A DNA stretch of 64,000 nucleotides from assembly GCF_045348435.1 (NCBI RefSeq), contig NZ_CP157484.1:310001-374000 (forward strand). The letters are read 5' to 3'. Made by a program: the position numbers and the translations under genes. The number at the start of each line of letters is the position of its first letter. Position 1 is the first letter of the stretch. The stretch is from Alsobacter sp045348435. Its GTDB lineage: Bacteria; Pseudomonadota; Alphaproteobacteria; Rhizobiales; Beijerinckiaceae. Below are positions 25,493 through 32,713 of the stretch, piece after piece. The notes under the pieces were generated by a model. The model searched no databases, was not told where the DNA came from, and worked only from the letters and a program-made list of their open reading frames with translations.

Positions 25493-26587
25493 TTGATCTT
25501 CAAACCGGGCATTCTTCCCTCGCAGTCGATCGAGGCCCTCGCGGCCGCGGGCCGCCTTCGGTCCCACGAGCCTTGGGCCGCCGGGCAGATCCAGCCCGCC
25601 AGCCTGGATCTGCGGCTGGGGCGGCGCGCGTTTCGGGTCCGGGCCAGCTTCCTGCCGGGCCACAAGGCGAGCGTCGAGGAGCGCATCGAGCGCCTCTCGT
25701 TCCACGAGATCGACCTCGCGCGCGGCGCGGTGCTGGAGACCGGCGCGGTCTACATCGCCGAGCTGCTCGAGAGCCTCGACCTGCCGGCCGACCTCGCGGC
25801 GGGCGCCAACCCCAAAAGCTCCACCGGCCGCCTCGACGTCTTCACCCGGGTGATCGCCAACGGCGCGCGCGAGTTCGACCAGATCGCCGCCGGCTATTCC
25901 GGGCCGCTCTTCCTGGAGATCTCGCCGCGCACCTTTCCGGTGCTAGTGCGCACCGGTTCGCGCCTCTCGCAGCTGCGCTTCCGCTCCGGCGCGGTGCGGC
26001 TGGACGACGCCGAGCTCCTGGAGCTGCACCGCCGCGAGCGGCTGGTGACGTCCTCCGAGCCCTCCGTCCAGAGCGGCATCGCGGTCAGCGTCGACCTTTC
26101 GGGCTTCGGCGAAGGCCAGCTCGTCGGCTACCGGGCCAAGCGCTTCACCGGCCTTGTCGACGTCGACGCCGTCGGCACCTGCGACGCCGCCGACTACTGG
26201 GACCCGCTGCACCTCAAGGGCGAGGGCGAGCTTATCCTCGATCCCGGCCAGTTCTACATCCTGGCCTCCAAGGAGGCGGTCCACGTGCCGCCCGACTATG
26301 CGGCGGAGATGACGCCCTTCGACCCGCTGGTGGGGGAATTCCGCGTCCATTACGCCGGATTCTTTGACCCCGGCTTCGGCCACGCCGGCGCCGGCGGGTC
26401 GGGGAGCCGCGCCGTCCTGGAGGTCCGCTCCCGCGACGTGCCCTTCATCCTGGAGGACGGCCAGATCGTCGGACGGCTCGTCTACGAGCGCATGGCCGAG
26501 CGCCCCGCCGCCCTCTACGGCTCGGGCCTCGGCTCCAACTACCAGGCCCAGGGCCTGAAGCTCTCCAAGCACTTCCGGGCGCCCTGA
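25493..26587 (+). CDS. dcd: 2'-deoxycytidine 5'-triphosphate deaminase (long alphaproteobacterial form)
   Basis: A 364-residue enzyme that deaminates dCTP to dUTP. It is about twice the usual Dcd length and holds two dUTPase/Dcd-like halves. The first half has QIQPASLDLRLG and the nucleotide-binding GANPKSSTGRLDVFTRVI with GYSGPLFLEISP. The second has ILDPGQFYILASKE and VGEFRVHYAGFFDPGFG. The start is TTG 25493 (IFKPGILPSQSI follows), with GAGGA about 8 bases upstream. It diverges from the metZ riboswitch transcript. Confidence 0.88.
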   Translation: MIFKPGILPSQSIEALAAAGRLRSHEPWAAGQIQPASLDLRLGRRAFRVRASFLPGHKASVEERIERLSFHEIDLARGAVLETGAVYIAELLESLDLPADLAAGANPKSSTGRLDVFTRVIANGAREFDQIAAGYSGPLFLEISPRTFPVLVRTGSRLSQLRFRSGAVRLDDAELLELHRRERLVTSSEPSVQSGIAVSVDLSGFGEGQLVGYRAKRFTGLVDVDAVGTCDAADYWDPLHLKGEGELILDPGQFYILASKEAVHVPPDYAAEMTPFDPLVGEFRVHYAGFFDPGFGHAGAGGSGSRAVLEVRSRDVPFILEDGQIVGRLVYERMAERPAALYGSGLGSNYQAQGLKLSKHFRAP

Positions 26588-26643
26588 ACCCCGCTCTCCC
26601 CCATTGCGGCCCGCGCCGATTCCGCCCTATAAGGCTCAGGAGC

Positions 26644-26718
26644 GCGGGCGTAGTTCAGTGGTAGAACGACAGCTTCCCAAGCTGTATGTCGAGGGTTCGA
26701 TTCCCTTCGCCCGCTCCA
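26644..26718 (+). tRNA. tRNA-Gly (anticodon CCC)
   Basis: Acceptor stem GCGGGCG (26644-26650) pairs with CGCCCGC (26708-26714), discriminator T and encoded CCA (26716-26718). The D arm is GTTC-AGTGGTA-GAAC, the anticodon stem ACAGC/GCTGT encloses TTCCCAA (anticodon CCC, reads GGG), and the T arm is GAGGG-TTCGATT-CCCTT. Confidence 0.97.
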
Positions 26719-26738
26719 ATCCATCATCGTCGACATGA

Positions 26739-26775
26739 GAACCGGGCGCTCCAGCGCGCGCGGCGTTCGCGCGTA
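26739..26775 (+). repeat. Structured 37-base repeat, copy 1 (after tRNA-Gly)
   Basis: Begins GAACCGGGCGCTCC and holds two adjacent hairpins: GCGC-TCCA-GCGC and CGCGCG-N5-CGCGCG. It lies 20 bases after the tRNA and matches copy 2 (28382-28418) at 33 of 37 positions. It could terminate the tRNA transcript. Confidence 0.7.
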
Positions 26776-26862
26776 TTCTCCTTGATCGGCGCCCTGTGGG
26801 TTGCAAAAGTCTCTGGGTCCGACAAGGCGCCGAGCACGGGCGCCGGGACGGAGGAGACGAGC

Positions 26863-28071
26863 ATGGATCGGCGACAGTTCCTGCATCGCGTCGGCCTGGG
26901 CGCCGCGGCCTTCGGCGCGGTCCCGTGGGCGGCGCGGATGGCCAGGGCGCAAGAGAGCGTGACGCTGCCGTTCGGCGCCGGCGAGCGGGCCTTGGTCGCC
27001 TATCCGCAGAAGCGTCCCCTGATCCAGATGACGGCGCGCCCGCCGCAGCTGGAGACGCCTTTTTCGGTCTTCGACGAGGGCGTGATCACGCCCAATGACG
27101 CGTTCTTCGTCCGCTACCACCTGGCCGACATCCCGCTGAGCATCGATCCCGACACGTTCCGGGTCGACGTGAAGGGCAAGGTCGATCGTCCGCTCTCACT
27201 GTCGCTGGCCGACCTCAAGGCGATGGAGCCGATCGAGATCGTCGCCGTGAACCAGTGCTCCGGCAACAGCCGGGGCTTCTTCGAGCCGCGCGTCGCTGGC
27301 GGCCAGCTCGCCAACGGCGCCATGGGCAACGCCCGCTGGCGCGGCGCGCCGCTCAAGGCCGTGCTCGACCGCGCGGGCGTCCAGGCCTCCGCCAGGCAGG
27401 TCGTCTTCGGCGGGCTCGACGGCCCCGTGCTGCCGGCCACCCCCGACTTCGTCAAGGCGCTCGACATCGACCACGCCCGCGACGGCGAGGTGATGCTCGC
27501 CTATGCGATGAACGGCGAGGACCTGCCCTTCCTGAACGGCTTCCCGCTGCGCCTCGTCGTCCCGGGCCGCTACGGCACCTACTGGGTGAAGCATCTGAAC
27601 GAGATCGAGGTGGTCGACGGCGTCTATGGCGGCTTCTGGATGCAGTCCGCCTATCGCATTCCCGACAACGCCTGCGCCTGCGTGGAGCCCGGCAAGGCGC
27701 CGTCCAAGACGACGCCGATCCAGCGCTTCGACGTGCGCTCCTTCATCACCAACCTCGCGGACGGGGCGAAAGTGCCCGCGCAGGCGGACGTCCTGGTGAA
27801 GGGCGTCGCCTTCGACGGTGGCGAGGGCGTCACGGAGGTGCTCCTGTCCGCCGACGACGGCGTGAGCTGGTCCGGCGCCCGGCTGGGAGAAGACCTCGGC
27901 CGCTACTCCTTCCGGGAGTGGCGGGCCCAGATCCGGCTGCCGCCCGGAGAGCACGTCCTCAGGGTCCGGGCCGTGAACCGGATCGGCCAGTCGCAGCCCA
28001 TGGAGCCGCTGTGGAACCCGGCCGGCTATATGCGCAACGTCACGGAACGCGTCCGCGTGCTCGCGGCCTGA
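26863..28071 (+). CDS. sorA: Sulfite dehydrogenase/oxidase, molybdopterin catalytic subunit (SorA-like)
   Basis: A 402-residue periplasmic sulfite-oxidising enzyme. The N-terminus MDRRQFLHRVG then AAAFGA is a twin-arginine signal peptide, cleaved near ARAQ (residue 30). The molybdenum-pterin domain has VNQCSGNSRGFF, with the Mo-ligand Cys at 132, and VVPGRYGTYWVKHLNEIEV. A C-terminal dimerisation (Mo-co oxidoreductase) domain follows from about 300, ending GHxL-type beta strands. ATG 26863 has GGAGGAGACGAGC before it. The next gene is a c-type cytochrome with SorB features, so electrons probably pass to it as in Starkeya SorAB. Confidence 0.9.
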   Translation: MDRRQFLHRVGLGAAAFGAVPWAARMARAQESVTLPFGAGERALVAYPQKRPLIQMTARPPQLETPFSVFDEGVITPNDAFFVRYHLADIPLSIDPDTFRVDVKGKVDRPLSLSLADLKAMEPIEIVAVNQCSGNSRGFFEPRVAGGQLANGAMGNARWRGAPLKAVLDRAGVQASARQVVFGGLDGPVLPATPDFVKALDIDHARDGEVMLAYAMNGEDLPFLNGFPLRLVVPGRYGTYWVKHLNEIEVVDGVYGGFWMQSAYRIPDNACACVEPGKAPSKTTPIQRFDVRSFITNLADGAKVPAQADVLVKGVAFDGGEGVTEVLLSADDGVSWSGARLGEDLGRYSFREWRAQIRLPPGEHVLRVRAVNRIGQSQPMEPLWNPAGYMRNVTERVRVLAA

Positions 28072-28080
28072 GGAGATCCC

Positions 28081-28383
28081 ATGCGCCTCTCCCTGAAGCT
28101 CTCCGCCGCCGCCATCCTGGCCTCCGGGGCCGTCGCCGTCGCCAAGCCCGTCGCCTACCAGCTGCCGCCGGAGACGGCGAAGCTGCGGCCGGGACCGGGC
28201 GTGGAAACCGCCCAGAACAACTGCACGGCGTGCCACTCCGTCGACTACATCGCCATGCAGCCGCCCAAGAAGGGCAAGGCGTTCTGGGAAGCCGAGGTCT
28301 CCAAGATGGTCAAGACCTACAAGGCCGAGATCCATGACGACGACGCCCGGGCCATCGTCGACTACCTGGCGGCGACCTACTGA
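28081..28383 (+). CDS. sorB: Monohaem cytochrome c, sulfite dehydrogenase subunit B-like
   Basis: A 100-residue exported cytochrome. It has a signal peptide (MRLSLKLSAAAILASGAVAVA), one haem-binding CTACH with cysteines at 48 and 51 and His at 52, and a downstream Met-containing helix. Size and order match SorB of SorAB. GAGGAG lies 5 bases before the ATG, and the gene starts 9 bases after sorA. The stop codon overlaps the first bases of repeat copy 2. Confidence 0.88.
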   Translation: MRLSLKLSAAAILASGAVAVAKPVAYQLPPETAKLRPGPGVETAQNNCTACHSVDYIAMQPPKKGKAFWEAEVSKMVKTYKAEIHDDDARAIVDYLAATY

Positions 28384-28418
28384 ACCGGGCGCTCCGGCGC
28401 GCGCGGCCTTCGTGTGTA
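28382..28418 (+). repeat. Structured 37-base repeat, copy 2 (at the sorB stop)
   Basis: It starts in the sorB stop codon and matches copy 1 at 33 of 37 positions. The four differences keep both hairpins: two fall in loops and two (C to T) turn G-C pairs into G-U pairs. Confidence 0.7.
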
Positions 28419-28497
28419 CGCCAGAGCGGGAAACTGCGCATATTTACAATCTCGCCGTGTGCTATGATCGGGCTCCCCTCAGCCCACAGGAGCCACG

Positions 28498-28974
28498 ATG
28501 AGAGCGACCCTGTGTTTCCTCGGCGTGCTCGCCATGACGGCGCCGCTTCTGGCGGAGGATGCGCCTCGCTTCCAGAACCCGAGGCCGGCGGCGCGGATCT
28601 CCGATCCGTCCGTCCCGGCGCTGGGCGACATCATGCTGGTCGCGCAGCTGCGGCACATCAAGGTGTGGTACGCCGGCCGAAGCCGCAACTGGGCGCTGAT
28701 GGCGCATGAGGTGCAGCGGCTCCAGGACGACCTGATCCGGGCCGCCTTGCTGTACGAGAACATCCCGGTCGAGGAGGTCGCCAAGACGAGCGGTCCCATC
28801 GCCACCATGCTGGCCGCCTCCAAGCGGAAGGATTCCGCCCAGTTCGACGCCGCCTATGCGGAGCTGACGAGCGCATGCAACAGCTGCCACAAGGCCGGAG
28901 GCGTCGATTACATCCGGATCCAGACGCCCTCCTCGTCGCCGTTCAGCGATCAGGCCTATCCATCCGCTCCTTAG
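28498..28974 (+). CDS. Exported c-type cytochrome of unknown role (cytochrome c'-like)
   Basis: A 158-residue protein with a short signal peptide (MRATLCFLGVLAMTAPLLAE) and one haem site, CNSCH, near the C-terminus. A CxxCHxAGG motif at the end of a mostly helical chain resembles cytochrome c' and c-556 four-helix bundles. The helix with LRHIKVWYAGRSRNWALM may hold the sixth-ligand side. It lies 114 bases after sorB, across the repeat, so it may or may not be cotranscribed. A role as a further electron carrier for sulfite oxidation is a guess. CAGGAG lies 7 bases before the ATG. Confidence 0.75.
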   Translation: MRATLCFLGVLAMTAPLLAEDAPRFQNPRPAARISDPSVPALGDIMLVAQLRHIKVWYAGRSRNWALMAHEVQRLQDDLIRAALLYENIPVEEVAKTSGPIATMLAASKRKDSAQFDAAYAELTSACNSCHKAGGVDYIRIQTPSSSPFSDQAYPSAP

Positions 28975-29035
28975 GCCAGTCGACGCAAGGTGGCCCGGGC
29001 CGCAAGCCACCGGGGCGCTGTCGTGGGAGGTCGCG

Positions 29036-29680
29036 ATGTTCAAGGACAGGGTCGACGCCGGGCGCCGGCTTGCGGCGGAGCTCTTGCGCCTCAAGGCAGA
29101 GACGCCGCTCGTCTATGGACTGCCGCGCGGCGGCGTGCCGGTCGCGGCCGAAGTGGCGCGCGCGCTGGGCGTCCCGCTCCACGTCCTCCTCGTGCGCAAG
29201 ATCGGCGCGCCGGGCGAGCCGGAGCTGGCGCTGGGCGCGGTCGCCGACGGCGACCCGCCCCTCGTCGTCTGGAACGAGGCGCTGGTGCGGGAACTGGGCC
29301 TGGACGAACGCCGCAAGGCCGAACTGGCCCAGGAGGAGCTCGCCGTGCTGGAGCAGCGGCGCCGCCGCTTCGCGTCGCTGCCGCCCCGGCCGTCGGCCAA
29401 GGGCCGAACCGCGATCGTGATCGACGACGGTCTGGCCACCGGCGCCACCGCGCGGGCGGCGCTCCTGGTCCTCCGGGCCGAGCGGCCGGCCCGCCTGGTC
29501 CTCGCCGCCCCGGTCTCGTCGCCCGAGGCCGCGGAGGAGCTCGCCGACGACGCGGACGAGGTCGTCTGCCTGGAGGCGCCGGCGCTCTTCCGGGGAGTGG
29601 GCGCCAGCTACCGGGATTTCGGCCAGACGAGCGAAGACCAGGTGATCGCGCTGGTGAGGAGCCTTGGCCGGCGCGGGTGA
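29036..29680 (+). CDS. Phosphoribosyltransferase family protein
   Basis: A 214-residue type I phosphoribosyltransferase fold. Near the N-terminus VYGLPRGGVPVAAEVARAL forms the pyrophosphate-binding loop, and VIDDGLATGATARAAL (about 128-143) is the PRPP-binding motif with adjacent Asp-Asp. The hood region LVRKIGAPGEPELALGAV is typical of uncharacterised PRTases often encoded near stress or erythromycin-esterase genes. The base substrate cannot be inferred. GGGAGGTCGCG precedes the ATG. The P-type ATPase gene follows after 54 bases. Confidence 0.82.
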   Translation: MFKDRVDAGRRLAAELLRLKAETPLVYGLPRGGVPVAAEVARALGVPLHVLLVRKIGAPGEPELALGAVADGDPPLVVWNEALVRELGLDERRKAELAQEELAVLEQRRRRFASLPPRPSAKGRTAIVIDDGLATGATARAALLVLRAERPARLVLAAPVSSPEAAEELADDADEVVCLEAPALFRGVGASYRDFGQTSEDQVIALVRSLGRRG

Positions 29681-29734
29681 TCTCCGGGGCGCCCCCGGCG
29701 CCCCCCGCCCGAGCCGTTTGAAAAGGAAAAAGGC

Positions 29735-32371
29735 ATGAAGGATCGCGGCGCCGCGCCGGCCAAGATCGAAGCGCTGGCCTCATCCCAGGCTCCGGCCGCC
29801 CTGTCGGCGGCGCCCCTCGGATCCGCGCTCCCCGCCGGCGCGCCGGCGGCGTTCTGGACCCAGTCGCCGGAGGCGGTCTGCGCGTCGCTGGGCTGCGGCG
29901 CGGAGGGACTGAGCGCGTCCGAGGCGCGCAGCCGGCTGGACCGGTACGGTCCTAACAGCGACGCCGAGACGGCGAGCGAAACCTGGGTCCACGCCGTCCT
30001 GCGGCGGCTGCTCGAACCGCTGTCGCTGATCCTGCTCGCCGCCGGCGTCGTTTCCGTCGCCACGGGCGACGAGGTCGGCGGCGGCATCATCGTCACCATC
30101 CTGGCGCTCTCGATCGGGCTGGACACCGTCCAGGAAGGACACGCCATCAAGGCCGCGGACGTGCTGCGCCGGTCGGTGGCCCTGAAGGCGGAGGTCAAGC
30201 GGGACGGCGCCTTCGTCCAGGTCGAGGTCGATCAGGTCGTCCCCGGCGACGTCCTGCGGGTCCGCGCCGGCGACATCATCCCCGCCGACGCGCTCGTTCT
30301 GACGTGCTCGGCCTTCACGGCCGGCGAGGCGGCGCTCACCGGCGAGCCCTATCCGGTGGAGAAGCGGGCTGGACCGGTCCAGGCGGACGGCCCCGACAGG
30401 GCGTCCAACGCGCTGTTTCGCGGCGCCGTGGCGCTCACGGGCGAGGCCAGCGCGCTGGTGGTGCGGACGGGCGGCCGCACGGTCTTCGGGGCCGCGGCCG
30501 CCGCGCTGGCGACTGCCCAGACTCCTTCGCCCTTCCAGCGCGACCTGCACGCGTTCGGGCTGGCCATCGCCCGGCTGACGCTTGGCCTCGTCGTGGTCGT
30601 GCTGGCCACCCGCATCCTGGCGGGGCGCGAGCTCCTGGGCTCGCTGATGTTCGCGGTCGCCCTCGCGGTGGGGCTCACGCCTGAACTGCTGCCCATGATC
30701 ACGACGGTGACGCTGACGCGCGGGGCGCTGCGGATGTCGCGCCGGAAGGTCATCGTCAAGCGCCTGGCCTCCATCCACGATCTCGGCGCCATGACGGTGC
30801 TGTGCACCGACAAGACCGGCACGCTGACCTCGGCGGAGATCCATCTGGACCGCAGCCTCGGCCCGGACGGGGCGGAGGATCCACGGCCGGCGCGCCTCGC
30901 CGCCGTGGCCGCCGATCTCGGGGGCGACCGCGGCGCGCTCGACGCGGCGCTGCTCGCGGGCGCGACCACGGCTGCGCAGGGTTGGTCGCTCAAGGGGCGC
31001 CGCGCCTTCGACTTCGCCCGCCGCACCGGCTCCATCCTCGCCGACGGCCCCGAAGGCGAAACGCTGATCGTCAAGGGCGCGCCCGAGGCGGTGATCGCGC
31101 TCTGCGCCGCCATGCGCACGAGCGCGGGGCGGCAGGACATGGACGAGGCGCGGCGCGCCGACGCGCTGGCCCGCGTCCACGCGCTCGCGAAGGAGGGATT
31201 GCGCAGCATCGCGGTGGCGTCCCGCCCCTGGACGAAAGCCTCGCAGGACGTCGCGCCCGAGGACGAGAAAGGCCTGGTCTTCGAGGGCCTGTGCGCCTTC
31301 GCGGACCCTCCCAAGGCGACCGCCATGGCGGCCATCGCCCGGCTTGCGAAGGCCGGCGTGCGGTTGAAGATCCTGTCCGGCGACGATCCCGTGGTGGTCC
31401 AGCATGTGGCCGGCCTGGTCGGGATGAGCGCCGGGACGGTCCTGTCGGGCGAGGACGTCGCCGCGCTGAGCGACGACGCGCTCGCGGTCCAGATCCAGAC
31501 CGTGGATGCATTCGGCCGCCTGGCCCCGGACCAGAAGTCCCGGATCGTCAAGGCGCTGCAGTCCAGGGGCTCGATCGTCGGCTACCTGGGCGACGGCATC
31601 AACGACGCGCCCGCCCTCAAGGCCGCCGATGTGGGCCTCTCCGTGGACGGCGCGACCGGCGTCGCGCAGGCGGCCGCGGACATGATCCTGCTCGCGCCGG
31701 ACCTCGAAGTCGTCGCCGACGGCGTGGAGGAGGGGCGGCGGACCTTCGCCAACATCCTGAAATATGTGCGCATGGGCGCGAGCTCGAATTTCGGCAACAT
31801 GCTTTCGATGGCGGTCGCCTCGATGGCGCTGCCCTTCCTGCCGATGCTGCCCACGCAGATCCTGCTCAACAACCTGCTCTACGACCTCTCCGAGATCGGC
31901 ATTCCCTTCGACGGCGTGCGGGCCCAGGCCACCGCCCGGCCGCAGGTGTGGGACATGCGCGGGCTCGTCCGCTTCGCCGCCGTAATGGGGCCCTTGTCGT
32001 CGCTGTTCGACGCGATCACCTTCGCGGCGCTCTATGGGCTGTTTCGCGCCTCGCCCGACGAGTTCCGCACGGCCTGGTTTCTGGAATCCATGGCCACGCA
32101 GATCCTGGTGATCTTCATCATCCGCACCAATGGACGGCCCTGGGCCGATCGTCCCTCCGCCGGGCTGGCGGCGTCGTCCCTCCTCGCCCTCGCGGCCGCG
32201 ATGGCGATCCCGTTCACGCCGCTGGGGACCTGGTTCGGCTTCCAGCCGCCATCCCCGGCCGTGCTGGCCGGCGTCGCCGCGATCGTGGCGGTCTATCTCG
32301 TGGCCGCCGAAGCGCTGAAGCCGATGGCCCTGCGCAGGACCCCGGAGCGCCCGGGACGGCGGACGCGGTAG
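29735..32371 (+). CDS. P-type cation ATPase, MgtA-like (P3B) family
   Basis: An 878-residue P-type ATPase. The N-terminal cation-ATPase domain is preceded by an alanine/proline-rich extension of about 40 residues. The actuator domain has TAGEAALTGEPYPVEK, the phosphorylation motif DKTGTLTS has Asp359, and GDGINDAPALKAADVGLSVDGA is the hinge motif. The C-terminal segment, SSNFGNMLSMAVASMALPFLPMLP then LLNNLLYDLSEIGIPFD, closely follows MgtA/MgtB, which import magnesium. I infer magnesium or a related divalent cation; transport direction is not proven. No riboswitch is visible in the 54-base upstream gap. Confidence 0.85.
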   Translation: MKDRGAAPAKIEALASSQAPAALSAAPLGSALPAGAPAAFWTQSPEAVCASLGCGAEGLSASEARSRLDRYGPNSDAETASETWVHAVLRRLLEPLSLILLAAGVVSVATGDEVGGGIIVTILALSIGLDTVQEGHAIKAADVLRRSVALKAEVKRDGAFVQVEVDQVVPGDVLRVRAGDIIPADALVLTCSAFTAGEAALTGEPYPVEKRAGPVQADGPDRASNALFRGAVALTGEASALVVRTGGRTVFGAAAAALATAQTPSPFQRDLHAFGLAIARLTLGLVVVVLATRILAGRELLGSLMFAVALAVGLTPELLPMITTVTLTRGALRMSRRKVIVKRLASIHDLGAMTVLCTDKTGTLTSAEIHLDRSLGPDGAEDPRPARLAAVAADLGGDRGALDAALLAGATTAAQGWSLKGRRAFDFARRTGSILADGPEGETLIVKGAPEAVIALCAAMRTSAGRQDMDEARRADALARVHALAKEGLRSIAVASRPWTKASQDVAPEDEKGLVFEGLCAFADPPKATAMAAIARLAKAGVRLKILSGDDPVVVQHVAGLVGMSAGTVLSGEDVAALSDDALAVQIQTVDAFGRLAPDQKSRIVKALQSRGSIVGYLGDGINDAPALKAADVGLSVDGATGVAQAAADMILLAPDLEVVADGVEEGRRTFANILKYVRMGASSNFGNMLSMAVASMALPFLPMLPTQILLNNLLYDLSEIGIPFDGVRAQATARPQVWDMRGLVRFAAVMGPLSSLFDAITFAALYGLFRASPDEFRTAWFLESMATQILVIFIIRTNGRPWADRPSAGLAASSLLALAAAMAIPFTPLGTWFGFQPPSPAVLAGVAAIVAVYLVAAEALKPMALRRTPERPGRRTR

Positions 32372-32377
32372 GGCGGA

Positions 32378-32393
32378 CGATCCTGCGGGATCG
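32378..32393. terminator. Short hairpin between convergent genes
   Basis: CGATCC-TGCG-GGATCG, a 6-bp stem with a 4-base loop, in the 30 bases between the ATPase and the small coiled-coil gene. No T-run. Confidence 0.3.
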
Positions 32394-32401
32394 ATGTCGG
32401 G

Positions 32402-32599
32402 TCAGGCGCGGCGGTCGAGGTCCTCGAGCTTCTTCTGCAACGTCGTGAGAAGATTCTGCTGCTCCTCGATGCGCGTGGCTGACCGGTCCTCGTCGCCCGC
32501 GCCCGAATAGGCCGCGGACTGCTCGATGAGGTCGCTGATATTGGCCCTGACGATCGCGATCTGCGCTTCCAGAGCTGATTTCTCGTTGCTGTGGTCCAT
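32402..32599 (-). CDS. Small coiled-coil protein of unknown function
   Basis: A 65-residue, soluble, charged protein, two helices with heptad-like spacing (SALEAQIAIVRANISDLIEQ and NLLTTLQKKLEDLDRRA) joined by a polar linker. I do not recognise a family. I chose ATG 32599 because GGGGGAG lies 5 bases upstream and the further upstream codons in frame look non-coding. It is 114 bases downstream of the subtilase gene on the same strand. Confidence 0.6.
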   Translation of the reverse strand: MDHSNEKSALEAQIAIVRANISDLIEQSAAYSGAGDEDRSATRIEEQQNLLTTLQKKLEDLDRRA

Positions 32600-32713
32600 G
32601 GTCGCTCCCCCGGTGACGCCCGCAAGCCTAAGCCTGCGCTTCGCGCTCGTCACGCCCATAGGTTGTCCAGGCCTGCCGGGCGGACGCCCGCCGCCCGCCT
32701 GGGCGGGGCTGGA

